From contig JAMPXP010000003.1 of NCBI GenBank assembly GCA_023701135.1, positions 62,001 to 126,000 of the forward strand: a stretch of 64,000 bases of DNA, read 5' to 3'. A program made the position numbers and the translations under genes. Source of the stretch: Desulfobacula sp. (GTDB taxonomy: Bacteria; Desulfobacterota; Desulfobacteria; Desulfobacterales; Desulfobacteraceae). Positions 8,687-19,000 of the stretch are shown one piece after another (the first letter of the stretch is position 1; the number at the start of each line of letters is the position of its first letter). A model generated the notes under the pieces. The model did no database searches. It worked only from the letters and a program-made list of their open reading frames with translations, and was not told the origin of the DNA.

Positions 8687-10174
8687 TCAAGAAAGGTCTT
8701 CATTCGGTTTTTGGGGGATGATGACGATTCTGTTTTCTCCCGACACCATGGTCTGGTCCCCTTCTATGGTAATGGACACCTTTCTTTTTTCTTCTATTTC
8801 AGACAGTTCATGTCTTTTCCGGTTTAGCAGATAAGCGGCAACTTCAACGGGTACCTGTCCTGTGACATCCCTGATTTCCGGTTTTAATGTTTTCAGATTG
8901 AGTTGCCTCAAAAAGGCCAGGCCCTGGGTTTCCACCGACGGAATCTGGCCTCTGCCGCTACAATGGCGGCAGGGTTCATAACTACCGAATGTAATGGAAT
9001 GCCGGATGCGCTGCCTGGACATCTCAAGCAGGCCAAAGGAAGTAATACCCCCGACCTTTGTTTTGGCTTTATCGGATTTCAGATGTTTTTTCAGGGTCTT
9101 GGTAATTTCAGCTTTATGGCGGGAATCTTTCATGTCAATGAAATCAATGATAATTAAGCCTCCTAAATCCCTGAGTCTCAGTTGTCTGGCGACTTCCTCG
9201 CAGGCTTCGAAATTGGTATGAAAAGCGGTTTCTTCAATATTCTTCTTTTTTGTGGATTTCCCTGAATTCACATCAATGGAGACAAGGGCTTCGGTTTGTT
9301 CTATCACAATGAATCCCCCGGATTTGAGCGCAACGTCTTTCCTGTAAATAGAGGCAATCTGATCTTCAAGCTGGTATTTGGTAAAGATGGGTTTTTCACC
9401 GGTGAAAAGCTTGACGATTCTTTTTTGTTTCGGGGCAATGACATCCATAAAGTCCAGGACTTCTTTATAAACCTCAGGGCTGTCAACCAGGATTTCATTG
9501 ACATCGGATGTGAAATAATCCCGAAGGGATCTGACCGCTAGCGTTTGTTCTCTGTAAAGAAGGGAAGGGGCGACATTGTTGATGGCTTCCTTGTCAATAT
9601 TTTTCCAGACCCGCATCAGGTATTTTAAATCTGCCATAAGCATGGTTTTGGTGGTGTTTTTTCCGGCGGTCCGCACGATCATTCCGAATCCTGTGGGAAT
9701 TTCCATTTTTTTGATGATGCCAACTAGCCTTTTTCTTTCTGTTTCGTCCGTGATTTTCCGGGACACTCCTTTTGTGTCAGTTCCCGGCATCAGAACCGAT
9801 AATCTTCCGGGAAGGGATATAAAGGTCGTCAACATGGCCCCTTTCTGATTGATAGGGTCTTTTGTGACCTGAACAATCAGTTCCTGACCTTTCCGGATAA
9901 GGTTAAACAAGGCCTTTTCACCTTTTTCCACATCCTGGAAATAATCTTTATGGATTTCGTTTTTTTGAAGAAAACCGTTTTTTGCAGCGCCATAATCGAC
10001 AAAAACAGCCTGAAGGCTGGGCTCGACCCGTGTAACAATCCCTTTGTAGATATTTCCCTGGGTTACCTCTTTGGCAGTTGTTTCAATGTGAAATTGTTCC
10101 AGCTTGTTATCGACCAGCGCAACAATCCGGTTTTCATCAGAATCTAAAGCATTGATCAGTATTTTCGTTGTCAT
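8687..10174 (-). CDS. rng: Ribonuclease G/E family endoribonuclease
   Basis: Protein of 495 residues, the length of RNase G rather than full RNase E (no long scaffold tail). It has an N-terminal S1-like region ('GNIYKGIVTRVEPSLQAVFVDYG'), the FxIEQTEA-type block 'FIVIEQTEALVSIDVNSGK' with catalytic Asp, and a second catalytic Asp in 'LGGLIIIDFIDM'. The zinc-link motif is 'CRHCSGRGQ' instead of the usual CPxCxG, still with both cysteines. It would cleave single-stranded A/U-rich RNA in rRNA maturation and mRNA decay. Monocistronic or first in the minus-strand run ending at secF. Confidence 0.95.
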   Translation of the reverse strand: MTTKILINALDSDENRIVALVDNKLEQFHIETTAKEVTQGNIYKGIVTRVEPSLQAVFVDYGAAKNGFLQKNEIHKDYFQDVEKGEKALFNLIRKGQELIVQVTKDPINQKGAMLTTFISLPGRLSVLMPGTDTKGVSRKITDETERKRLVGIIKKMEIPTGFGMIVRTAGKNTTKTMLMADLKYLMRVWKNIDKEAINNVAPSLLYREQTLAVRSLRDYFTSDVNEILVDSPEVYKEVLDFMDVIAPKQKRIVKLFTGEKPIFTKYQLEDQIASIYRKDVALKSGGFIVIEQTEALVSIDVNSGKSTKKKNIEETAFHTNFEACEEVARQLRLRDLGGLIIIDFIDMKDSRHKAEITKTLKKHLKSDKAKTKVGGITSFGLLEMSRQRIRHSITFGSYEPCRHCSGRGQIPSVETQGLAFLRQLNLKTLKPEIRDVTGQVPVEVAAYLLNRKRHELSEIEEKRKVSITIEGDQTMVSGENRIVIIPQKPNEDLS

Positions 10175-10314
10175 TAATCCCGCTCTTAAGTCTTAATTTA
10201 ATTTGTTTATATTACCTGCTTTGTAAAAATATTGAATTTTTAAGTAGTAAATTGGATGAATCAAGTCAAATTTTTTATTTTCCTTTCAAGATATTTTTTA
10301 AGGGCAATCTCATC

Positions 10315-11697
10315 TTAATCCATTTCTTTTTGTTTTAGGATATCATAATAAATGAGAATGCGCTCTACATATTGCACCGACTCCAACCCCCGTGCATATC
10401 CATATCTGACCCTGGTATAATAGCCTGGTTTTGATAATAAGGGCAGTGTCTTTTTTAAATTTTGCCATTTGCCGGAGTCAAGCCCCATTTCTTCCGCAAT
10501 TCTGACGGCATCGGACACATGGCCGTAACCAACATTATAGCTGGCCAATGCAAAGGGAATCCTTTCATGGTCGTCATCAATGTGTTCAAATTTTTTGATC
10601 ATTTTATCAAAATACTGGATACCGGCTTTTATGCTTTCACTAGGATTAACCAAATTGGAAAGACCCATTTCTTCAGCCGCAATTGAGGTTACCTGCATCA
10701 GTCCCTTGACATTGTTTAAACTGACGGCTTTGGCATCAAATTGTGATTCCTGATAAACAATGGCAGCTATCAGTTTCCAGTCAAGCCCGTATTTTTCAGC
10801 TTCTTTATGGATTAAAGATAGATATTCAGGCAGTCTTGTTTCAATTCGCTGATGAAATTTTTTAAGGTCAAAAGGATCTGAATTCTGAATATTGGAAAAA
10901 TATTTATCGGTAATTCTTTGGATGAGTCCGATTTGAGCGGCATATAAAAAGAATTTATTTATCTGTTCCAGCATCTCCGGATCTTTTTTACTGACGGCCC
11001 AGGCAAGAGCCTCCTTTTCCCGTATGGGGATTCCGATCCGGATATCAGGATAGTATTTTTGGCTCATCACGGCAATGGTATTGGCCGCTATGGTGTATCT
11101 GATCTCTTTATCATGGACCATTCGGATCAGCTCTTCCGCGGGTATATTATGATACAGAATATAATTCAAAGGGACGCCCGACGCCTTAATTTCATTGAGC
11201 CGATGATGATAGGTGGTTTCTCGGTTGACATGCAGGGTGAGGGAAGCAAGGTCTTCAATTTTTTCGGGCCCGGTATCCAGATGATGATAGATCACATGCT
11301 GCTGGATGGTCATATAAGGGATTGAGTAATTGACTTTTTCAAGCCCTTCCCGGGTAATGACAAGGCCCGAGGCAATAAAATCCCCTTTTCCCTGTTCCAG
11401 GGCAGTGAACATATTATTCCAGCCCGGGGCCACAACATCCAGATCAACATGGAGAAAATCAGCAAATGCAACGGCAAGTTCATATTCAAACCCTGTGGGT
11501 CGGCCGTTGTAGTAATAATACGTATGAATTGAATTGTCCGTTATCAGCCTGAGAACCCCAGTCTGCTTGATTCTTTCAAGAGCGGTTACCTCAGACCCAA
11601 GGTTCCTGTTGTGGATCAGAATGGAAAAAACCGTAAAAAGAAATAAAAGAAGAATAAGGATCAGTGGAATAAAATATGTCTGATAGAATCGCTTCAT
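10315..11697 (-). CDS. mltF: Membrane-bound lytic murein transglycosylase F
   Basis: Protein of 460 residues with an N-terminal membrane anchor ('FIPLILILLLFLFTVFSILI', no lipobox), a periplasmic solute-binding (SBP_bac_3) domain from about residue 40 to 270 starting 'IKQTGVLRLITDNSIHTYYYYNGRPTGFEYELA', and a C-terminal SLT domain. The catalytic Glu is in 'AIVYQESQFDAKAVS', followed by 'GLMQVT' and 'ALASYNVGYGHV'. This two-domain plan is diagnostic of MltF, which cleaves peptidoglycan glycan strands. It follows parC by 2 bases on the same strand, so it is likely cotranscribed with parE-parC. No clear terminator is visible downstream (10175-10314). Confidence 0.95.
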   Translation of the reverse strand: MKRFYQTYFIPLILILLLFLFTVFSILIHNRNLGSEVTALERIKQTGVLRLITDNSIHTYYYYNGRPTGFEYELAVAFADFLHVDLDVVAPGWNNMFTALEQGKGDFIASGLVITREGLEKVNYSIPYMTIQQHVIYHHLDTGPEKIEDLASLTLHVNRETTYHHRLNEIKASGVPLNYILYHNIPAEELIRMVHDKEIRYTIAANTIAVMSQKYYPDIRIGIPIREKEALAWAVSKKDPEMLEQINKFFLYAAQIGLIQRITDKYFSNIQNSDPFDLKKFHQRIETRLPEYLSLIHKEAEKYGLDWKLIAAIVYQESQFDAKAVSLNNVKGLMQVTSIAAEEMGLSNLVNPSESIKAGIQYFDKMIKKFEHIDDDHERIPFALASYNVGYGHVSDAVRIAEEMGLDSGKWQNLKKTLPLLSKPGYYTRVRYGYARGLESVQYVERILIYYDILKQKEMD

Positions 11698-11699
11698 CT

Positions 11700-13976
11700 T
11701 TACCTGTCTGCGTTTTCAACCTTGATAAGTTCCACCCGGTCGACATTCATATAAGGCCGGGGCAGCTTTTTCCCTCGTTGCCCCCTCATGCCGGAATAGT
11801 CTTGCTGATTCCCCGGGCTTAATTTGAGCAAATGCTTTCCTGAATGGATGATGATATGGGCATGTTCCGGTAATACTCTGAGGAATTTCAGCAGCTCCGG
11901 AGTTGGTGAAAGCTTTTCCTTTTCCGGTATGGAAATAATCTTATTGCCTTGTCCTTTTTTCAGATACGGCAATTGATTGAGGGAAAAAATCAAAAGCCGG
12001 CCCTTGTTTGTAAGTGCAAGGATATTGTCTTTTTCAAGGTCATAGATACCATCGGGAGCCAATAATTCATGATCGTTTTTCAAACTCACAACGGCCTTAC
12101 CATTTTTAAAATGAGTGAGCAGGTCTTCAAACTTTACAATAAATCCATAGCCATTGTTTGATCCCATCAGAAAATACTGATCGTTTTCAGCAGACAGCAT
12201 ATATTGGATATGGGCATTGGGCTGGATGGACAGATGTCCGGTCAAGGGTTCCCCATTCCCCCTTGCAGACGGGAGTGAATGGGGATAAAGCATATAGGCC
12301 CTGCCCATATTGTCTAAAAAAACAACAGGTTTGTCATTCTTTGTCCGCAGGCATTCCAGAAGCGAATCTCCTGAAAGAAATTTAACCGACATGGGATTGA
12401 TATCATGACCTTTTGCGGATCTGATCCATCCTTTTTTGGAAAGAATAACAGATACAGGCTCTACATCCATGACATCCATCAATGAAAATTTTTCTGCTTC
12501 CTTTCGTTCCTTGAGAGGGGATCTCCTTTTATCTCCATATTCCTTGGCATCAGACCGGATTTCTTCTTTAATATAGTCTTTGAAAAAGGTTTCATTGCCG
12601 AGGATGATTTCAAGGGAGTCTTTTTGGGATTCAAGATCTTTTTTCTCGGCTTTCAGCCTGATTTCTTCAAGCCGGGCAAGCTGACGGAGCCGTATGTCAA
12701 GAATGGACTGGGCCTGGGCCTCGGAAAGGGAGAAAGCCTTGATCAAATCTTTTTTTGGATGATCCGAGGTCCGGATAATTCGGATCACTTCATCAATATT
12801 GAGAAAAGCAATGAGAAGGCCGTCTAAAATATGAAGGCGTTCATTGATTTTATTAAGCTTGAAATTTAATTTTTTTCTGACCGTACCGGCTCTGAATTCA
12901 AGCCATTCGGTCAAAAAAGTCAATAGATTTTTCACCTGGGGTTTGCCGTTGACCCCGATCATGTTCATGTTGACGGGAAATGATTTTTCCAGGTCTGTGG
13001 TGGCAAACAAATGGTCGGTCAAAGCGTTCAGATCGACGCGGCCGGACTTTGGAATAATAACAAGGCGGGTGGATTCTTCGTGATCGGATTCATCCCTGAT
13101 ATCACTGATCATGGGAAGCTTTTTATCTTCCATCTGGGCGGCAATCTGTTCATAAATTTTTTCCGTCGAAGCATGGTGGGGAAGGGCAGTGAAAATGAGC
13201 TCGGAATTTTCCACATGGTATCGGGCCCTCATTTTTATCCTGCCCATCCCGGACTGATACATGTCCAGAATTTCCTGAGTCGGGGTTATGATTTCCGCCT
13301 CGGTTGGGAAATCAGGTCCTTTGATGAATCGGCAGAGCTTTTCAACACTTGAGTCTTCATTGTCAATCAGATGAATCAAGGCGTTGGCCACTTCGCGCAG
13401 ATTATGGGGGGGGATGCTGGTGGCCATGCCCACGGCAATCCCGGTGGAACCGTTTAACAGGAGATTGGGGAGTCGGGCCGGAAGAAGGGAAGGCTCTTCA
13501 AGGGTTCCATCAAAGTTGGGAACCCAGTCCGTGGTCCCCTGATCCAGTTCCTGAAGGAAAATATCAGCGTATTTCGAGAGCTTGGATTCCGTATATCTCA
13601 TGGCAGCAAATGATTTGGGGTCATTCGGATCTCCAAAATTTCCCTGTCCGTCCACCAGGGGATATCTCAGAGAAAAGGGCTGGGCCATGAGGACCATGGC
13701 TTCATAACAGGCCGAATCACCATGGGGGTGAAATTTACCCAGAACATCGCCCACGGTTCTGGCGGATTTTTTGTGCTTGGCTGTGGACAATAGCCCCAAT
13801 TGGCTCATGGAGAATATAATTCTTCGCTGAACCGGTTTTAGACCGTCTCCGATATGGGGCAAAGCACGATCCAGAATAACATACATGGAATAATTCAGAT
13901 ACGCTTTGGTGGCAAAGTCCTGAAAGGGTATTTTTTCATAATCTTCAATTGCTGAGGGCAAAAGCTCTTTCATCAT
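11700..13976 (-). CDS. parC: DNA topoisomerase IV subunit A
   Basis: Type IIA topoisomerase A subunit of 758 residues. The N-terminus '[29 protein letters not shown]' and the catalytic Tyr128 in '[11 protein letters not shown]' are clear, as is the breakage-reunion core ('[18 protein letters not shown]'). The C-terminal beta-pinwheel is short and lacks a GyrA box, which together with the adjacent ParE argues for ParC rather than GyrA. It starts immediately after the parE stop (no gap), giving a coupled parE-parC unit that decatenates daughter chromosomes. Confidence 0.95.
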   Translation of the reverse strand: MMKELLPSAIEDYEKIPFQDFATKAYLNYSMYVILDRALPHIGDGLKPVQRRIIFSMSQLGLLSTAKHKKSARTVGDVLGKFHPHGDSACYEAMVLMAQPFSLRYPLVDGQGNFGDPNDPKSFAAMRYTESKLSKYADIFLQELDQGTTDWVPNFDGTLEEPSLLPARLPNLLLNGSTGIAVGMATSIPPHNLREVANALIHLIDNEDSSVEKLCRFIKGPDFPTEAEIITPTQEILDMYQSGMGRIKMRARYHVENSELIFTALPHHASTEKIYEQIAAQMEDKKLPMISDIRDESDHEESTRLVIIPKSGRVDLNALTDHLFATTDLEKSFPVNMNMIGVNGKPQVKNLLTFLTEWLEFRAGTVRKKLNFKLNKINERLHILDGLLIAFLNIDEVIRIIRTSDHPKKDLIKAFSLSEAQAQSILDIRLRQLARLEEIRLKAEKKDLESQKDSLEIILGNETFFKDYIKEEIRSDAKEYGDKRRSPLKERKEAEKFSLMDVMDVEPVSVILSKKGWIRSAKGHDINPMSVKFLSGDSLLECLRTKNDKPVVFLDNMGRAYMLYPHSLPSARGNGEPLTGHLSIQPNAHIQYMLSAENDQYFLMGSNNGYGFIVKFEDLLTHFKNGKAVVSLKNDHELLAPDGIYDLEKDNILALTNKGRLLIFSLNQLPYLKKGQGNKIISIPEKEKLSPTPELLKFLRVLPEHAHIIIHSGKHLLKLSPGNQQDYSGMRGQRGKKLPRPYMNVDRVELIKVENADR

Positions 13977-15917
13977 TTATTCAATCTCTTTGATATTACC
14001 GTTGGTTTCTATCCAGGCCTTTCTGTCTTTTATCCGTTTTTTTCCAAGCAGCATGTCCATGATATCCATTACATCCTTTAGTCCATCTTCCGGATCAGCG
14101 TTTACGGACAGTTGGACAAGTCTTCTCGAATCCGGGGAAAGGGTTGTTTCCTTAAGCTGAGCCGGGTTCATCTCTCCTAAGCCTTTAAACCGTTGAATAT
14201 GGATTTTTCCATATTTCTTGTTACGGGTAATACGCTTCACGATATTGTTCTTCTCGGATTCGTCCAAAGCATAAAAGACTTCTTTTCCGGCATCGATCCG
14301 AAACAGGGGCGGCATGGCAACAAACACATGCCCCTGTTTGACGATGGGAGAAAAATGCTTTAGAAAAAGGGCGCATATCAGAGTTGCAATGTGCAGCCCA
14401 TCGGAATCGGCATCGGCAAGAATGCAGATTTTATGATACCTTAAGTTTGAGATATCCTCAGACCCTGGGGACACCCCAAGGACCTGTGAGATATCCCTGA
14501 TTTCCCTGGACTCCGTGATTTCCGACGAATCCATATCCCAGGTGTTCAGGATTTTTCCCCGAAGGGGCATGATGGCCTGAAAACGCCTGTCTCGTGCCTG
14601 TTTAGCCGACCCGCCGGCGGAATCGCCTTCAACAAAGAACAATTCCCGCCGGCCCTGGTCCATGCTGGTGCAGTCGGACAATTTGGCAGGAAGGGTAATG
14701 CCGTTGTACGTTTTTTTCTTTGTGATCCGGGCTGCTTTTTTGATTCGGTTTTTTGCATTTTCAAGGGCAAGACCGGCAAGTTTTTCACCTTCTTCAATAT
14801 TGCGATTGAGCCATAGGGTGAACGCGTCCCTGATTTGTATATTGACGAGGTTGGCACAATGGCGGGAGGATAGCCTTTCTTTGGTCTGGCCTGAAAACTG
14901 GGCATCGGAAAGCTTTACGGAAAGGATATAGGCGATATTGTCCCAGATATCTTCCGGGGCAAGATAAAGACCTTTGGGCAAAAGATTTCTAAATTTGCAG
15001 AAATCTCTGACCGATTCCAGAAGTCCGGATCGGAATCCGTTCACATGGGTTCCCCCAAGTTTTGTGGGAATGAGATTTACATAACTCTCCTGTGGGTTCT
15101 GGCCCGATTCCAGAGCCCAGTTCACGGCAAAGGAGATCTGGATATCATCGCCTTTCAGATCTTCTGAAAAAGGTGAGGTTAAAATACATCTGCTGTCTTT
15201 AAAATATTCATTCAGATATTCATCGATTCCCTGGTCATATTTCCATACATTCTGTTCACCGGATGCTTCATCATAAAAGGTTGTGACAAGCCCCTTGCAG
15301 AGAATGGCTTTTGATTTCAAAGCAGTTTGCAGGGCAGTTTTTGAAAACAGGGGCCGATCAAAATAGGATGCATTCGGATAAAAATGTAGAGACGTCCCGG
15401 TCTCTGGGCCATCGGTTTGATGCGCAATAGATAGCTCTTCTGTTTTCAGTCCGTTTTGAAATCCGATATGATATTCCCGGCCGTTGCGCTTTATTCGGAT
15501 TGACAGATAAGAAGATAAGGCGTTGACAACGGAAACGCCGACTCCGTGAAGACCTCCTGAATAGCTGTAATCTTTGTTTGAAAATTTTGCGCCGGCATGA
15601 AGGGTGGACATGATGAGTTCCACTCCGGATACTTTTTCTTCAGGATGAATATCCACAGGCATTCCACGGCCGTTATCCGTCACCATAACGGAATTGTCCG
15701 TCTTTAAAACCACATCAATCCGATCAGCGTAACCGGCAATGGCTTCGTCCACACTATTATCGATGACTTCAAAGGCCAGATGATCCGGGCTTGAAGTATC
15801 CGTATACATGCCCGGCCTTCTTTTAACCGGGTCCAGGCCTTTTAAAATCTCAATGGATTCTGCAGTATAGGCGTTTGTTAAGGGCTTGGGGTCTGTATTC
15901 AGTTCAAATAATTTCAT
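13977..15917 (-). CDS. parE: DNA topoisomerase IV subunit B
   Basis: GHKL ATPase subunit of 646 residues. Motifs in order: 'RPGMYTDTSSPDHLAFEVIDNSVDEA' (N box), 'VTDNGRGMPVD', 'YSGGLHGVGVSVVNALS' (ATP lid), 'QTKERLSS' (transducer Lys), Toprim 'FVEGDSAGGSAKQARDRRFQAIMPLRGKILN' and 'ILADADSDGLHI', and the C-terminal 'RFKGLGEMNPAQL'. The length and direct partnership with parC favour ParE over GyrB. The intergenic space upstream (15918-16021) is shared with the divergent adenylate cyclase gene and must contain both promoters, none of which I can place confidently. Confidence 0.94.
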   Translation of the reverse strand: MKLFELNTDPKPLTNAYTAESIEILKGLDPVKRRPGMYTDTSSPDHLAFEVIDNSVDEAIAGYADRIDVVLKTDNSVMVTDNGRGMPVDIHPEEKVSGVELIMSTLHAGAKFSNKDYSYSGGLHGVGVSVVNALSSYLSIRIKRNGREYHIGFQNGLKTEELSIAHQTDGPETGTSLHFYPNASYFDRPLFSKTALQTALKSKAILCKGLVTTFYDEASGEQNVWKYDQGIDEYLNEYFKDSRCILTSPFSEDLKGDDIQISFAVNWALESGQNPQESYVNLIPTKLGGTHVNGFRSGLLESVRDFCKFRNLLPKGLYLAPEDIWDNIAYILSVKLSDAQFSGQTKERLSSRHCANLVNIQIRDAFTLWLNRNIEEGEKLAGLALENAKNRIKKAARITKKKTYNGITLPAKLSDCTSMDQGRRELFFVEGDSAGGSAKQARDRRFQAIMPLRGKILNTWDMDSSEITESREIRDISQVLGVSPGSEDISNLRYHKICILADADSDGLHIATLICALFLKHFSPIVKQGHVFVAMPPLFRIDAGKEVFYALDESEKNNIVKRITRNKKYGKIHIQRFKGLGEMNPAQLKETTLSPDSRRLVQLSVNADPEDGLKDVMDIMDMLLGKKRIKDRKAWIETNGNIKEIE

Positions 15918-16021
15918 AAATCATCGTAGTGTGATATATAGGGTTAATTAACATTGGAATAAATAAAACTACTCCTATATCATTTTTATTTTCAAATGTA
16001 AAAACGGGAAATGCATTCACT

Positions 16022-19000
16022 ATGGAAACGGGCAAAAACAAGCACAATGATCCGGATATTATGATCAAATGGAATCATTTTTCCGAGGAAGAAAAAATAA
16101 TGGCAATCCGGGATAGTGCTGAATTAGATCCTGAAATGGCTATAAACCCTGCTTTTTCCGGAATCACATCCTATCATTTTGCTTTAAGAAATGAAGCAAA
16201 AAAAGCGCTGGAACGGATTCGATTGCAAATCAATAGTCTTTTGACTGATGTTGAGAATAAAGAACACTATCTTAAAGGAATGAAGGCTTCTGCATCGGTC
16301 TGTTATCGAATTTATACAGCGATAAGGCCTGATATGCCCCAAAATGAGATAGGGTATTTTTTTAAGCTGCTCTTGGAATTCCAGGGGAAAGGTCCTTATT
16401 TCGCCTATATGGTTCTTTATAAAGGCATTCTGCGCCTCGACGCCTTGGAGCAAACCATGAATGGGGTTTCAGACTTCAGACGTCTGGCCCTGGTGAACCA
16501 GTATCTTCAGGCGAGTCCCGGCATCAGGTTAAAGTTCGGGTTTCCATTTGTCCGGATTTTAAGATCCATCAAACAAAGGGAGGCCGTTATCCAATTCTAT
16601 GCCGGTCTGTTTGACCGTCAACAGGACGCAGACCCATTTTTAAATAATATATCTTCGGATCTGAGGGATCCGGGTAAAATCCAGGCCATTGAGTTACAGT
16701 CTCATTCTCCCGAAGTAAAGATCAGAAGCCTGAAAGCCCTTGCCATGCTATCTGCAAAGGTTTCCTCTGATCTGCTTGTTGACATTCTCACCACGGAAAA
16801 TGTTCCCAAGGTCAGGTTCACTATTTTTGAAATCATTGAAAATTCATCCATGGGCACTTACGCCGACCTGTTCGATCCTGTATGGGGAATTTTGTATAAA
16901 TGTGACAAAAAGGAGGCCGTTAAAGCGTTTAAAGCGCTTGTCGTTTCAGGAAAACATCCTTTGTACACCTTGCTGGAAATGGTGAGAAAGGGATATCCCT
17001 CGTTGATGCCCATGATCTATAACGAGATTTCAAATTTCTCCAGGATTTCATTTTTCTTTATTCAAGATATCGCCCTCAATAAAGAAAAATATCTGAATGC
17101 CAATGTTGATGTAAACCTTGCCTGTGTTCTCGGAATGATCCAAAAAAGGCCTGAACGGGTCGTCAGAATTTTAAAAAAATATGATAATATTACCAAAGAT
17201 GGAATCAGGGAGGGGATCACACGGTTCATTGAAAAAACAAAAGACCTTTTATCAAAAGAAAAGGACAGCATTGAAACCGAATTCGAACCCATTGTTCAAA
17301 AGATTAGCCAGGAATCAATAAAAGATACCGGCATTATCAGGGCATTGTTCAAAGAACCCATCGATAAAAAAATTGAAAAGCTGAAAAAAAACATTCCCGG
17401 TGAGATACTTCATTTTGATGGGGAAACCATCAAAAATACCAACCTGTCTTCCTGCGAGTTTATGGTGTCCCACTATTTTTTTCATTCTTGTGTTTTTGAT
17501 CGTTGTGATCTTTCAAGATCAGTTTTCACCAAACCTGATTTTAAAAAATCAATTTTTTATAATACGGATATGCGGCAGGCCCAATTCGATTCTGCTCGGT
17601 TTGACGATGCAATTTTTATTAATGTTAATGCAGAAGGGGCCGTATTCAAAAACTGCAGTTTTCAAAACGCATCTGTTTTCAACTGCAGTTTTAATCATGC
17701 GCAATTACAGGATGCATTGTTTCTAAATGCCGTAATTTCAAAAACCTCTTTTAACCAGACCAATCTTTCAGGGGCCTGTTTTGCCTTTTCAAAAATATCG
17801 GCGTTATCCTTTGTCGGCTCAAATATCAATCAAGCCGATTTCTCAGAGGTGGCTTCAAGATTCTGCAGGTTTCCCTCCAGTTCAAAAGCCGTCATCCGAA
17901 CCGAGAATATAGACTATAACGCAAGGCAATTTCAGCTTTCATGGGAAGATATACCCCAGATCAATGAAGAAATCCTAAAACAAATCAATACATTGATTTT
18001 TTCCGAATTTATTCATTATGGGGAATTAAAATTTTTAAAACAGAATCAATTCAGCCTCTTGACCGCCTTTGACATATTCCAGGACAGACAGGCCGATCTA
18101 TTTCAAATTATCCCTTTTCTGCTGCATGAAAACATAGCGTTCCCGGGGATCGATTCTATTGATATGAAAACACCTGCCGGTATTTATGATTACCTGCCGA
18201 GCCCTGAGACCCAGGAAGTAATCAGACGCTATATCAAAAAAGAACAAATTCTTGCCCGATGGTCCCTGAATCCTTTGATTGAAGGTGTCTTTACCATAGG
18301 AAGCACCGGGTCCATTGCCCAGACCTCTGATTCGGACATCGATTATTGGGTCTGCATCAATGAGCAACAATTCAATCCCGACACTGTTAAGCTTTTCCAG
18401 AAAAAACTTGAAATGATAGAACATATGGCATGGAAATGGTTTAGGACCAAGGTCACCTTTTTTCTAGTCGATATTGTTAAAGCCAAAAACAATGAGTTTG
18501 GAGATTCCACATTGGAAAGTTCGGGTTCGGCTCAATCCAGACTTTTAAAAGAAGAATTTTACAGGACAATGATTCATGTGGCAGGAAAAATACCCCTCTG
18601 GTCGGTTCTTCCGACCAGTATCAGCCTTCATTATTATAATACTATTTTAGCAAGTATTTCTGAGGTTCCAATCTTTATGCGGTATCTTGATCTTGGGGAT
18701 ATCCATGCCATACCGACCAGCGAATATTATGGGGCTTCCATCTGGCAGATGTTCAAATGGTTGAAAAGCCCGTTTAAATCCGTTATCAAAATGGCGCTGC
18801 TTGAAAAATACAGTTATGAATATGGCAAAGAATCCCTTTTATGCAATAAATACAAAGATGAATGGATGAACTCCGGAACCCGGCTGCAACTTGCCCAGAA
18901 TGATTCCTATTATATTTTGCTGAATAATTTGATCCGGTATTTTGAGAATGCAGAAGATAGGGACACGGTTTCACTTCTGTTAACCTGCTTTTTTCTTAAA

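Noticed and set aside
13977-15917. gyrB/gyrA instead of parE/parC
   Set aside because: The B subunit lacks the long GyrB insertion and the A subunit lacks a GyrA box in its short C-terminal domain; the direct parE-parC junction also fits topoisomerase IV. A tree against the genome's gyrase genes would settle it.
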